Source: Chondrus crispus
Lineage: Eukaryota > Rhodophyta > Florideophyceae > Gigartinales > Gigartinaceae
Direction of reading: 5' to 3'
Length of the DNA: 64,000 nt
Assembly: GCF_000350225.1 (NCBI RefSeq)
Contig: NW_005179183.1
Coordinates: 1-64,000 of the forward strand
In this document: positions 48,025 through 59,797 of the stretch, piece by piece
Layout of the letters: the number at the start of each line of letters is the position of its first letter
Numbering within the stretch: the first letter of the stretch is position 1
The notes under the pieces: generated by a model
What the model saw: the letters and a program-made list of their open reading frames with translations, nothing else
What the model was told of the DNA's origin: nothing
The model's database searches: none
Translations under genes and position numbers: made by a program

Positions 48025-50002
48025 TTGCAATCATCCACTTTGTAGGCCACCGAATCAAGGCGCAATGTTCATGCAGAAAGAGACATAATCTGATTTCTTC
48101 ATTACACAAACAAATGGCTCCTATGGCTGAAAAAGCTTCGTAAGAAGCAAAACAACACTTTTATCTATTTTGCGAGGCGGCCAGGGCAAAGCGCGAGAGG
48201 AGAGAAAATGTAAACCTTGATATAATTTTATGAGTGGCTTGGCTCGTTAGTGTATCCGCATCATTGCAATGTATATCAAATAGAAGCATTGGTACATCCG
48301 TCCCAAAGTACACTCAGTTCACGACCAGAGCCTTGGAAACGTCAGAGTGTCTTCGCAGCTATCGTGTCTTGAAGACAGAAGGCTTCAGACTGGTTCATTT
48401 GTCTTCTCTCTAGCTTTCGAATTGTACTTTGTTCGACAAGACTGTGAAGGGTACCTCCGACTCCGGACCTGAGTTCAGCAGTGCTGTAGACCACATTCCA
48501 GTGAGAATTGCTCATCTTTTCTTATCATTTCTCCAGGACAGAAAGTCTGGCAAAGGGTGCTGTCGTGTATACAGTACTTTGAAGTCTTCAAACTAAATAC
48601 GACATGTGTTTTAGTCTCAAAAAATAGCTCGCCTCAAGCAGTATGAGGCAAAATGAAGGCCATCTGGACACTACAATAAGATACATGTGCAGCGACGTGG
48701 CATGTCAGGAAACGGTCTCTTCTTATCCTACAAAGGTTTGTTCCAAATAGAGTGGCCCCGTGTACCGTAACCCGTACACGGATGATCTGTTCTGACACGA
48801 AACCGACGGCTTCTGCTCCACAATTGTACTGTACAGTATTTCGTTAGTCGCCAAGGTGCATCGGAGCGTTTTATATGTAAGGCATTCAATCATGGTTATC
48901 AGCGTTTCTAGCACGCGGCGGAAAACTTTGTATGCTCTCAATGGTCTTGCGGGTGGCATCAACAAGGCACAGCAGAGCCTGCGTTTTACGTGTTGCATTG
49001 CAATCCACGCAGCGAGTTCCTATCCCTTCAGTGTTGAGTTTCAACCGCTGGAAAAGCACGAGTGCCAGTCACGGTGCTTTCCTGTGCTGACACAAGCATC
49101 ATACTGGTAGTGTAAGGTGATCGGTCCGTGCAAAATGTAGAATACTGTATGAAAAAATGGTGACAACCTCGAGCGTGAAATACAATATAAAAGTCAGTTG
49201 AGACGGCACAGCATTCACCACACGTTTTCAATGCAGAATAAAGTAGAATACTGTACCGAAAAAGAGCAGGGCCTGTAGAGAGGACAATTAATTCAAACCC
49301 TCTCGTATCGTGGTGTGCATTTATTATTAAGACACGCACACGCACCATCATGATGACGCAGTGCTTGTTGAAATTCCTGGATGTCTGGATGTCGGCATCA
49401 GTTTATCAGGTTCATTTGGAGCGCATATTGACGTCCTGTAGCGTAAGCATGGGCCTCAAGGTCCAAAGACAAAATGCAAAGCGGGGCGTCCCAGCAATGC
49501 AATTTAAGTGCATTGAGTGGCTAGTTTGGGCATTACCCTTCCACCATGTACTGACGCCTGATCTCGTTGCCTGGAGAACACGCGAGGCCAGGCGAGGCCA
49601 GGCGAGCCCGCCCGAAATCAAATCAAGATATTTGTCGATGCGCCACGCACCTATTTGTTCCGTGGTCCGATTTCCTTACGTTTCGATCAACCAATTGTCA
49701 TCTCCACTTTCTCGCCCTCGCTGTCGTCCCTCCTGTTCTTCCCGTTGCCACTTGTTCTTGCCATCCAGCGATTTCCTTTGAAAACGAATCGAACTCCATC
49801 CACGTGGCTTTTGCTTCCAGACCGCTTTCAGCAGAATACACTAACCAACACTACATAAGTACCATTGCCATACCATCACCTCCACACATTACCTTCCCCT
49901 CCCCATCGTCGTGCACTGCCGATCCCATACCGTATCACCTAGCTTCATCTATTCGTCGCACTCTTTTCACAGTCGGCGGACTCTACTTGAAAATCTCACA
50001 AA
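48025..50002. other. Intergenic, nothing convincing
   Basis: 2 kb between two plus-strand genes. It contains several TACTGTA or TACAGTA strings (near 48571, 48830-48840, 49143, 49250). The last roughly 150 bases before 50003 are C/T-rich and look like a leader. Small open frames at 48723-48998 and 49350-49781 are not supported. Confidence 0.45.
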
Positions 50003-50613
50003 ATGGAAGGCAAGCTTAGCATCTGGATTAAGGGCGGAAGCTTCAGTCATTCCAGCGATCTGTACATGAAGGTCCTCATCGATGACAAGGAGGTAAGTGA
50101 CCTGATATTCTCCTCTCAACAAGAACACGGCGAACCAGAACGATGCAATCTCTTGTTCGATCCTCTGTCTCTGACTCACGCACATCACTTTGACATCCTT
50201 CACACAGGTCTGGAAGACTGACGAGAAAGATGGCTCTTCACCGGATTGGGATTCCACAGTAGTCAAGCACATCAAGGGAGAGTACGAGAAGATTATCCTC
50301 AAGCTCATGGATGAGGACACATTTTCGTAAGTTTCTCTATCCTTCCTATCCTATATTTTATGTACACACGGCCACTATTCACATCCTAACATTGTTTCGA
50401 TGAAACGTTTTGCTTTTTGACTGTAGCCGTGATGATGTTATCGGGACAGTGGAATTCCCCATCTGCGACACTGTCTCGGGCATCAACGGATCGTTCGATG
50501 TCAAGGATGCTGAGGACAATTCCGTTGGTACTGTAGATGTCAACATCAACTTTGAAGAAGGTGATGTTAGCATGTTCGATCTTCTCGGATCCATGCTTCA
50601 CAAGGACGATTAA
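50003..50613 (+). CDS. Small C2-domain protein, three exons
   Basis: Exons 50003-50092, 50208-50326 and 50427-50613 join to 131 codons. Intron 1 (50093-50207, 115 bp) begins GTAAGT and ends CACACAG. Intron 2 (50327-50426, 100 bp) begins GTAAGT and ends CTGTAG. The product begins MEGKLSIWIKGGSFSHSSD and is a single C2 domain: DLYMKVLIDDKEVWKTDE, PDWDSTVVKHIKG, KIILKLMDEDTFSRDDVIG and TVEFPICDTV. Asp residues in the DEDTFSRDD loop suggest a calcium-binding site, so calcium-dependent membrane binding is likely. No other domain is present. A GTATGT directly after the stop could be the donor of a 3' UTR intron. Confidence 0.85.
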
Positions 50614-51251
50614 GGTATGTCCAATAACACGCTGACCAGAGCTACGTCAGAAGCAGCAAGCGGCCGTCTGCAGCTGTAGGGTGAATAAAAAAGGAGTTTC
50701 GCCCAGGCAGCCTAGGAGTCTGCGCCATAATGTGGTTACAAATGTACTCGAAATTCTGAAAGCCACCCTCGATATTCTAAAAACCGTAGCCCTGCGGCTG
50801 CGAAACTCGAAATCATGTGCGCTGCAGCTGAGAGTTGCCACGCTGGAGGCAAAGCGTGCTAATGAGTTGATGCTGTATATTGACACGTGGATACATGTCG
50901 TACACTTGTAATTCTGATCTCTGATGCTGTTCTGGACTAATCAAACATTACAGTCAGATATTGGAATCAGAGCTCTGGCCTGGACACGCTCAGTCTTTCG
51001 GGAGACCTGCGAATGTGCGTTCCGCGTCATGCAAACATGAGTAGAATTTCGCGATGCGGGGGGACCGGTTAGCTGCAGCTCTCTCCACGTATGCCGGATT
51101 TGAATTAAGATAGTCGTTATGCAAGGGAGTTGTGACTTCTTCAACGAAAAAACAGGGACCTCGAAAAAACAGAACAATTTACTGTAGACACGGAGACACG
51201 TTGAAATGCGACAACATGCAACGATGACTGCGATGGAGAGGGAACGGAATC
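50614..51251. other. 3' flanks between C2 gene and aquaporin
   Basis: About 640 bp between convergent genes. A 76-codon open frame at 50681-50911 lies in the probable C2 transcript tail and is not called. TACTGTA occurs near 51181. Confidence 0.45.
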
Positions 51252-52057
51252 TTAGGCATTCTGCCCCGGGAGCAAGTTGCGAGCTTCCTCGCCAACATGC
51301 TCGAACTCATCGGGAACACATAGATAGAATATCATAGCGCCACCGAGGGCTCCGAGCAGCTCGGCAAGAACGACCCAGATGACGTAGCCAAGCCTCCAAA
51401 AGTGCTTGACTAAAACGAGACCAAGAGCGACCGCGGGGTTGAAGGCACCTCCACTGACGGGGCCGACGGTAGCAGCTCCCACTAAGACGACCAGACCGAT
51501 TGCGACTGACATCATTCAAAAAAAAGACAAAAAAATAAACAACAAATCGTTAGTATGTTAAAGGGGTCGACAGGGATAAAATGTGGGAATGCTCCAAGTC
51601 ACCTACATCCATAGTACGAGTTGCCTTCAACCTTGCTGTTAGTAGCAACGGCAAGGACGGTAAAGCACAGGAGGGCTGTGAAGACGAGCTCAGCCAGGAA
51701 GGCCTGCAGGAAGCCAAAGCCAGTGCCGATAGCGATACCTGCGGTCCTTCCGATGATGACGCCGCCAAGCAGTGCACCGAGGATGCCACCACCGATCTGG
51801 AAGAGCCAATAGACAAACATCTCACGGAGAGAGATCTTTCCGCGCACGAAAACGGCAAGGGAGATGGCCGGGTTGTAATGGGCCCCGGAGATGGGGAAGC
51901 CACCGTAAACCAGGGCGACGAGGACAAGACCAATGACGATCGGGGCGCTGGACAGGCCACCGGCGACGGAGAGCTGGATGGTCATTACTAGCATGGCCGT
52001 ACCGATGAGCTCGGTGATGGCCTTGCCGAAGCGGACGCGGAACTCTTCGAGAGCCAT
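51252..52057 (-). CDS. Aquaporin (MIP family), two exons
   Basis: Exon 1 is 52057-51607 and exon 2 is 51505-51252. The 101 bp intron (51606-51506) begins GTAGGT and ends GTCAG after a T-rich tract. The joined 235 codons encode six hydrophobic segments with both pore half-helices. The first NPA is in SGAHYNPAISLAV and the second in SGGAFNPAVALGL, joined at the exon boundary by YYG-FAIGLVVLV. The N-terminus is MALEEFRVRFGKAITELIGT. The length is normal for an aquaporin. The selectivity-filter residues would need alignment, so water versus glycerol transport cannot be decided here. The C-rich leader on its strand is strong (52058-52170). Confidence 0.9.
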
Positions 52058-53714
52058 TGTGGGATGGTGGGGGTAGGGGGTAGTAGTGGGCGGGAGGGGA
52101 GGGGGTGGCGTACGCGGGGGGGTAGGGAGGGGTGCGTTGGAGGGCGGGGGAAGTCGGAAAGGGTAGGGTAAGTTGGGTTAGAAGTCAGACGATCGGATGT
52201 GGAAGCAAAGTGGAGGATGGGGGTTTTCTTTATAGTGGCCCCAAGGTTTGCAGGTTGGGTGTGATAGTAGTTTGGCAGGGCAATAGGGTTTTTGGTGCGC
52301 GAATGTGAAGGGTGTGTCTTGAGAGGAAAAGGGGCGAGAAAGAATCTAAGTTGTACCGTACTGAACCATAGAGAAGGCTTTTCGGGAAATGCTTGTCTTT
52401 CAGAGCTAATTGGATGATTAGAAGGGAAAGGAGGCATACAGCTTTGTGAGATGCAGAGAAACGAATACAGTATGCTGCACAGTCTGTAGGGCACAGTGCG
52501 TATCTGAGCTCAAGGGTACGGTACCACTCCCGGCAGGGTACAGTACAGAGGCCGCGAATTTTAAACGCGGAATGATGCTGGCTGTCAACGCGCGGGACGG
52601 AACGGCATTCGATATGATAAGATGGGCCACCGGACAGAGGGGAAGCGAGATTCACTTCTACTCGCCCCAAGATATTGTGCCTGGTACACTGCCTAATCCT
52701 AATCTCGCTTTGATTGGCCGCAAAAAGGTGGCCCAGCACCCATCGAGCCGCTCTCGCCACTTTTCATTCGTCACATGTCTTCCTGATGCGTACCTGGTGG
52801 CGATTCGTGGACATTTTTTTTTCCATTTCACCAATGTCAACGTGGAGCCTGGAGGGGATACTCGCGTCACTTTACTGTAAAGCTCACAATCAGCCGTTTT
52901 TTGCATCATATCCGTCCAATCGCCCCTTTTCCTAACAACTTCGCGTTGACGCCCGGCTCTGAAACAAAACAAAAACAAAAAAAACTTGTTTATACAGATT
53001 CGCCCTTGTAGATTCATCCACTTCCACACGGGCATTGACTTCTGCATTCCCATCCCTTCACATGTTAACCTCATCGCGTCTGTCGACAGGCAACCCTTTA
53101 CCTTCTCTTCAATATGCGACGCGTTTGTCGCAGTGTCCCTCTGGGGCTACAATGCCGTACATCCCAAATCATGCGCTGCGCCAACGCCGCCCTCATCAAA
53201 CACAAAACCTCGCTCCAAAGCGTCCACCCTCTCTTCGTAATGTCCAGACGATATAGGCCATTCTTCATGGGTAAAAAAGAGGGAAACATCTCGATATTTG
53301 TAAACGGTAGTTTTGACATCTTTTCTGTCACGTCTTTGCCCCCATAATTTATGTACATCTTGCATATCGTTGGGACAACAAATCTTCAATGCACTGATAG
53401 TCAAAAAAGCAACAGGGGGTTGGATTCTCGTACTTTTTTTTAATATCCACTTGGGTTTGAAGATATTACAGAAGCAAGTTCAGAGTTGTGCAAGCACCCG
53501 CAGCTTGCTTCTGTTCTCTTAGAGGGAGACATCTATATTTATTTGAATCACTTTATCTTCGGGCTGTGATTCATGCCTATGCTGCTGTTGCACTCTAATT
53601 ACAAAAAAAACACCTCAGTTGTGCACTCTAAAAATAATTTCAAGTCCAATGAAAACTGTCCCAAAGGCTCATCCCGTATGAGGTCGAATATCGTCCCAAC
53701 ACCTCTGTAGCTGC
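52058..53714. other. Intergenic, no gene supported
   Basis: This begins with the C-rich leader of the aquaporin gene (minus strand). A CCAAT box on the minus strand (GATTGG) lies near 52711, and TACAGTA strings are near 52470 and 52543. Open frames at 53098-53404 and 53114-53347 overlap on opposite strands and resemble nothing known. Confidence 0.45.
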
Positions 53715-54764
53715 TTAACGTTTCTCAAACAAGTAATGCGCTACGTACCACTCTTGGCCATTGTTATATCCGAACAACTCTGCCACCGCCAAGTAGAAGG
53801 TTCTCCAGTAAGCTTCCCACTTCGTCGCCTCCGTCCCATATGTACTGCGCAAGATGCCCCGGATTTCCTCGATGTTTTTGTCAAAGTTCTGCAGCCAATG
53901 TTCCGATGTCTGCGCGTAGTGCCGTCCATCTACTCTCCAGCGCTCGATCAGCTTCACGTCCTCCTGGAAATAGCCCAGGATGTCATCGCTCCCCATCGTA
54001 CCCCCCGTAAAGAAGTATCGCCCCATCCAGTTGCTCGGCCCCTCTGTCTCAAAGTTGTAGATATACTTGTTATGGCAGAAGATGTGCACGAATAGCTTGC
54101 CGTCCTTTTTCATCCATTTCGAGATCTTGTTAAGAAGAGCCCCGTAGTTCTTCATGTGCTCAAACATTTCTATAGACATGATTAGATCGAAACTGCTCGT
54201 GATCCCTTGTAATCGTGTGATTTTCGTGATGTCTCCAGTAACGATACTCAAGTTTTTATATCCATTCCTTCGCGCCTCCCCCTCAATAAACTCCCGTTGT
54301 GTCCAACTGTTCGACAGCCCGGTCACTTTACAATTCGGATAATTCTCCGCCACGTACAACGAAAGGCTTCCCCACCCGCATCCAAGGTCAAGCACGGACA
54401 TCCCGTCTTTCAACCCGGCCCGCTGGCAATACATTCGTAGCATCGATTCCTCTGCCGCGTCTAGGCTCGCGTCTGGCGACTCGTAGTAACAAGACGAATA
54501 TTTTCTCCGCTTACCCAACGTCAACAGAAAGAATTTTGTCGGAAGCTCGTAATGTTGCTCGTTTGCTTTCTCTTGCTCAATTGCGATTTCTTCACCTTTC
54601 AAGCTTTTGATCATCGCCATCTTACGTCGCATTTCTTCCTCAACCGTAGCGCTGCTTTCGTCGACGAGTCGCTCTGAAAGCAATTTTCGAATGCCGATCC
54701 GCGTGAGCCAGTCTGGAGCAGCGTTCCGTTCTAGAAGCCTGTCAGCCATACCCATTATTGACAT
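53715..54764 (-). CDS. CFA-synthase / coclaurine N-methyltransferase family enzyme
   Basis: A 349-residue frame from the ATG at 54764. It has a helical N-terminus, then NEQHYELPTKFFLLTLGKRR and KYSSCYYESP, typical of the family. The SAM-binding motif is VLDLGCGWGSLSLYVAENYP. SFDLIMSIEMFEHMKNYGAL and FFTGGTMGSDDILGYF follow, then the C-terminal EHWLQNFDKNIEEI and WEAYWRTFYLAVAELFGY. This layout is shared by bacterial cyclopropane-fatty-acid synthases and plant coclaurine N-methyltransferases. The glutamate and histidine of IEMFEHMK match residues important in the N-methyltransferases. Whether it acts on lipids or amines cannot be decided. No targeting peptide is obvious. A 46 bp copy of its 3' end occurs at 56384-56429. 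Confidence 0.88.
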   Translation of the reverse strand: MSIMGMADRLLERNAAPDWLTRIGIRKLLSERLVDESSATVEEEMRRKMAMIKSLKGEEIAIEQEKANEQHYELPTKFFLLTLGKRRKYSSCYYESPDASLDAAEESMLRMYCQRAGLKDGMSVLDLGCGWGSLSLYVAENYPNCKVTGLSNSWTQREFIEGEARRNGYKNLSIVTGDITKITRLQGITSSFDLIMSIEMFEHMKNYGALLNKISKWMKKDGKLFVHIFCHNKYIYNFETEGPSNWMGRYFFTGGTMGSDDILGYFQEDVKLIERWRVDGRHYAQTSEHWLQNFDKNIEEIRGILRSTYGTEATKWEAYWRTFYLAVAELFGYNNGQEWYVAHYLFEKR

Positions 54765-56383
54765 GATGACCGGCTGATCTCTACGGAACGTCAGTCTTCA
54801 CCGTATTTAACAGAGAATACAGAGCAGAGCGCGTTTCCTATCAAACAAGTAAGGATCTGATCCTCTCAATCCTGTAACCAAGCCTTCGACCAGCCTCAAA
54901 AGTCTTTTTCGCTTGCCAACGAAGGATTTCTTTTTGGAGGACGTTGAAAATGATATCAGACTCGGTTGAAAACGAGTCTTCAGGGCGTGTTGATTGTGCA
55001 ACACGTGAACACAACCTCTCAGCTTTTGTAAACCGTGCGTTACCGGACCTGGATTGTTAAGTGGGACGGGTGCTTGCGGGAATGCGAAAGAGCGAGGTTG
55101 AGAGGCAAAATGTCGAACAGACGTTGTCGGAGCCTGATGCGTAAAGAAATGCAGTCCCGTACAAGCGCTCGGCCATGGTTTGATCAGCAGCCCCTGGAAT
55201 GCATCTCAAGCACAGAATTTTTGAAAAAAAAATTCTGTGTTCTCCGCAGACATCCTTCAGGATCAAACGGAACTTATCCAGACGGAGATGAACAACGGTG
55301 CTCTGATTCAAAGAGTCCATTCCCGACAATATCAATGACGAATAGATACTCGAAGGCATCCTTTAAAACGCCATGTCCGTTGTTGGGAAACTGTACCGTC
55401 CTGCGTCGCGCTGCGGCTCTTCGTCGATCGCATCCGGTCGACGTGCCTCGCGGGCAGGGACGCTCTGGTCTACTCGGGGCGATCGGATGCGTGAAGGCCC
55501 GAGGTGTAGTGCGGGGGGAGGGCTCTGTCGTGTGAGGCACATCGGTGGCCCGGCCAAGGGCCCAGTGCTGTGAGACGGAGAACGGCCCCTGCCAGCCTTT
55601 TGTTTCAAGAGCGAAGCGAAATGCCACTACCGCGCGCGACAGTTAGCCTTGCCAGAATAAAGGCAGCCCCCGACAGATCCCCAGAGGAGGGGATCATCGG
55701 ATCGGGGAGCATCGCCAACGGAGCCGCCCTTCAGAGGGACACACGTCCTCGCCTCCTCCCGACGCGCGCGTCTCCATCACCCGACGACGTCGTCCACGCC
55801 CGCTCGCGAGGAACTTCGAACCCGCCGGTTGCCACAGAAACTCATTTCAGACTTGGAACATGCTAATCGCTCACTACCAGCCTCTCGATAGAGATGACTA
55901 ACTCACAACTTTCGTGGGTCATGTCTAACGGGCAGAGTCTTTTGCAATTCCAGCAACCAGGCTCGCGAAACATACGCTATTATGGGTTTTGAGGGGATCT
56001 AGATTACAAACATGCTCTCCTCTTCGCTTCATCAGGCATCCAGAGTACTTTGTAATTCAATGATATTATCGAGATAATCAACTGTGTGATGTTGCAAACT
56101 GTGAACCAGCACTCACTTCAACAAAGTGTTTATGTTCTCTGTAGTCCAGACGAAGTATTTCTTTCTGATAAGCAGTTTCAGAAAGCACGCTGTTTATCTC
56201 CTGAGACTTGATTTCGCTCTGCACATTTGAGCCTAATAGGAGCAAAGCAGCCCCGTACCTAGTTTTAGATACCGAGACTGGTCTGCAAATGGGTTCGAGT
56301 TGCTATTTCATGGCGCTCAAAATAGCCCCCTTTTTTTTGTTCAAACTTTCCTTCAAAAACTACGAAACAAAGTGAGACTGTAG

Positions 56384-56429
56384 ACACCTCTGTAGCTGCT
56401 TAACGTTTCTCAAACAAGTAATGCGCTAC
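56384..56429. repeat. 46 bp copy of methyltransferase gene 3' end
   Basis: This is identical to 53699-53744, which covers the last codons, stop and first downstream bases of the CFA/CNMT-type gene. The flanks differ on both sides. Confidence 0.9.
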
Positions 56430-56562
56430 ACCGTATGCGTAGGCAGAGCTGAAGACGATCAGTAGTGGCTACCAGTCGTTCATAGCATTCACAGGCCCGG
56501 GAATTGCCCTTCTGTTTTCCCGTACAACACCAAATAAAAATCTTCCTCTCTTTTGTCTCTTC

Positions 56563-57060
56563 AGGTCATGTTCCAAATGCTAGATATGCCAGGATTTTAA
56601 ACAGGAGTTTCGGGTCGACAGCACGAATACTGACAGACTAACGCTCAGTTGTCCTCGATTCAGAGCCGTGAGTTTGCTCTCGTTCACGACGGTGAGCGGG
56701 AGCGCGACTATGGTGCCCGTTATTTTGGTGCGCTCGATGTTTTATGGTGTGAATACTCATCAGCAGTTTGATCAGCTGCGGGATGTGGGTTTGGATGCAG
56801 GAGCAGGGATAAGCCGTCATGAGGAATCCGCAATTTCTGGACGATAGCTGCAAGTATGTCCAAGTAGACGACGAGAAGGGTGCAAAAACAAAACGCTTCT
56901 GGTTTCAGTTGCACGGCAGGGAAATAGAGAGGGCTCACTTAGTAGCTTGGTACATTACGGTATCGATGGGACCCCATAACAGAAACAACTTTATTGCAGC
57001 TCAACACAGTGCAAGGGAACTTGCAGCGATTGCAAACGTCCAAATGTATAGCATTCCATC
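56563..57060. repeat. Dispersed repeat, short copy
   Basis: This is nearly identical to the two outer segments of the repeat at 31990-33455, joined directly. The 960 bp middle part is missing. The same frame beginning MRNPQFLDDSCK is present. Confidence 0.8.
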
Positions 57061-57360
57061 AGTTCTTTTGTGCGTGCGCACTGTGCATTTAATATGTATT
57101 CGGCAACTGACTCAAACTACTTATCAAGACGGGGGGTAGGTCCGTTTGGAATACGGAGGGCGTAGCGGGGGGTGCGGTGAAGAGCGCCGACATTATTAGA
57201 GTTGGCGGGTTCAGCAGGGGGCAAACAGTGTGCGGTGTAACTGGGGACGGGGCTACGGGAGGGAGTAGGAGATAAGATTCTGTGCCATGGTCGTTACTGC
57301 GAATCACCGTGTGAATTTGAATGCCGACCAGAATGATGCGTCAGATGGGGAAACTAGGGC

Positions 57361-57560
57361 GTTGATGGAGGCGGGCTTTCCGTTGAATTGGCCATAGGGC
57401 CGCGAGATGAGACCTTGCCCTATGGTCTTCAACGAAAGCAGTGGGCGGGCGAGGACGGCGAATACCTGTCTGCCACAAATTGAGAAGCAAAGAGGTTGAT
57501 GGAGGCGCGCTGTCACTGTTGAGCAGCGTATGGGGCTGCGAGATGAAATCTGGGGGCAGG
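57361..57560. repeat. Degenerate direct repeats, about 138 bp apart
   Basis: TTGATGGAGGCG occurs at about 57362 and 57500. Each is followed after about 40 bases by GCGAGATGA and later by GGTCTTCA. Two diverged units are visible. Confidence 0.55.
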
Positions 57561-58496
57561 GTCTTCAGTGACAGCTACCGTGCAATGCCAGAAACCGATC
57601 AAGCGGACGATACCCCAAAGGTGTAACCGACATGCGGGACAAAGTGGCTACCAACGTCGGGCAAGCACGCGGAATACGAAGGATGAGGCGGATGGTGTGG
57701 TGAAGAATGCGGACATTGTCAGGGATGACAGCGCGGCAACGCAGCCCTCACGGCATGGTTATGGCCAGAGCCGCGGAAGGGATTAGGTTGGCGCCGTAGA
57801 ACCCCGTCCATTGGACTTGTCGAGGACACGATGCTCTATGAGGTGCAGCATTAGAGGGGCAAGGGTGGGAGTCGGCACTCGTGGATAAAAACCGTAATGC
57901 AGACGAGATCGCACTTGAGCAGGTTGCTGCTCCCGAGCAATACAGGATCGTTACAGTTAATTGTACAGTATACTGTACCCTTCGAGCAGGCATGTAGCAT
58001 TCCCTCTGTTGACCATTCACAGCTGCTTATTATGAGCAAATGAACTGCGGTAAAGTCATACACTGTCGAAACCCTGGAGTCATTCGTACAGGGGGTCCCA
58101 CGATATAGTGCCATACCGGCACAAACCTGTATATGTGGCACTATTGCAGGGTTGCCATTATACAAAGGGAACCAAAATACGACCTTTTACTCAGGAAGCA
58201 CACAAAACCATCTTTAAAGGACATTATGATAACCCGTGCCATGGCGTTTCGCATAGCACTAAATCGAGGGCGGCACTACTTAAGATAGCACTATTGCGCG
58301 ACCCCCCCTGTATTAGGGTAGGGGCAGCATCTCGCCAGTCTAAATGGGCTCTTGAGCTCTTGTGCTCTTGTTACCCAGCCGCTTTTCCGCCCCTTCTTCC
58401 GCAACACCTGGCGCCCGCCCGGCTTGGGGTGCGGGAGCCTACCACCAACCCAAGAAGCTCTTCGGTCTTGGACATATTGCAGAAATCCTCATGTGA

Positions 58497-59598
58497 AGAC
58501 GCACGAAAGGCTCCTCGGATGCCGACCGATACCAAGCATTCTTTCCTGTTGACGGTCATCCCCATCTGGCTCTTCTAGACCCTCGCTCCGGTGAAAGATT
58601 GGCTGTCTGGGGAAATCAAGATGGTCAAGGCGTGGAATCATACAATTCTATCACAGATGATTTATGGAATGTCGTTCTTGAAGACCTCGACAAATTTTTG
58701 GAGTCCCATAGTCTGGAAGACGGTGCTCTAGGTCCCGTCCGCCTCCGGGAGAAGTCTTGGGCTGTTCGTACTCGCCGTGTCACTGAACGAGCTTCTGTCA
58801 GTCGTCCCAATCTACCTCCGACCTCGGTCATGGATGATGAGGAAGCCGCTATTGCAGCAGCCATCGCCGTCTCGCTTGCCGAGGCTGAAAATAACGACCA
58901 AAAGTCATCGGATAATGACTATTCCGACGATTCTGATTCTAGTGGTTCAAGTGACGAAATTTTGAGCACCGATAGCATGGCCGGTGAAGGCACTACGTCC
59001 GCGGAACAGGCTTCATCTGGGTCGGAGGGGACGGCTACTCCGTCTGAGCGCTCCAGCGAGATCGGATCATCGAGTATGGACACCTCAACAAGGCTCGACG
59101 AAACCCGACGTGCCGTCTCAATGCCTGTCCCTATCCCATCCCACGCACAAGACCCAAGCCCGTCGTCGATCGAATCTCTTTCGCACTCCTACATCGAGCG
59201 CATGGACTCTCGTTTTCGCTCCAACACTATCCCCGCACTGCTCGAAGCACGTCGTCTTCGGAAAAAACAAGACGAGGAGCTGGCGCGTTCGCTCCAAGAA
59301 GATCGGAAACGCAACCTTGAGGAGCAGCTCGCGGCTGCCAAGCGCGCGGCAGAGAAGGCGCAGCAGCTGACAGCGGTGGCACGACTGCCCGATGAGCCTC
59401 TGGAAGACTCGGCGGAGGCGTTGACAATCGCGCTGCGTGTGGCCGGCGGCGCAAGAATTGCGCGTAGATTCAGCAGCAGGGACAAACTCAGGAGCGTGGC
59501 CGATTTTGCGACAGCAGAGATCGTGCATTGACCTTTTGAGCAAAGACCCGAAGAGGGTGCTCAGGATTGCCGGCGGGGAGCGGTCGGCCGGCAGCTAG
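58497..59598 (+). pseudogene. UBXN7-like UAS-UIM-UBX gene, frameshifted and 5' incomplete
   Basis: The frame is open from 58497 and reads the end of a UAS thioredoxin-like domain (SSDADRYQAFFPVDGHPHLA, LLDPRSGERLAVWG). A ubiquitin-interacting motif follows (EEAAIAAAIAVSLAEAEN), then a Ser/Asp-rich linker, a helical segment (KKQDEELARSLQEDRKRNLE) and the first half of a UBX domain (TIALRVAGGARIARRFSSRD, KLRSVADF). That frame stops at 59531. The rest of the UBX (IDLLSKDPKRVL) continues in another frame to 59598, so a frameshift lies near 59508-59520. No start or UBA domain is found upstream; a TGA precedes 58497. Intact family members recruit p97/Cdc48 to ubiquitylated substrates. It could be a pseudogene, a gene with unrecognised introns, or a gene with a sequencing error. 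Confidence 0.7.
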
Positions 59599-59797
59599 TA
59601 GAGAAGGCTGGGGGAGGTGGGGCTTAGCAGAAGGACGATGTTGATTCTAAACACAGAATGGGACCTGCGTGTAGGCATGTTTTTGTATCCATACTTGAGA
59701 AGATGCACTCGACTGGAGGCCTTTGTAGAAGAGGAATTGTGGTTACCCTCTTGTAAATTATGTTATTTCGCGATTGAACATGAAACACCTTGTTCAC

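Larger units (their letters stand above)
54765..58496. other. Long intergenic region with repeats
   Basis: 3.7 kb without a supported gene. It contains a small hairpin near 55214-55240 (ACAGAATTTTT and its complement), a CpG-rich part (about 55380-55830), a 46 bp copy of the methyltransferase gene end (56384-56429), the short copy of the dispersed repeat (56563-57060), and direct repeats at 57361-57560. An open frame on the minus strand at 55057-55359 resembles nothing I can name. Confidence 0.45.

Noticed and set aside
53098..53404. Small gene upstream of the methyltransferase end
   Set aside because: Opposite-strand frames of similar length overlap and neither has recognisable features.
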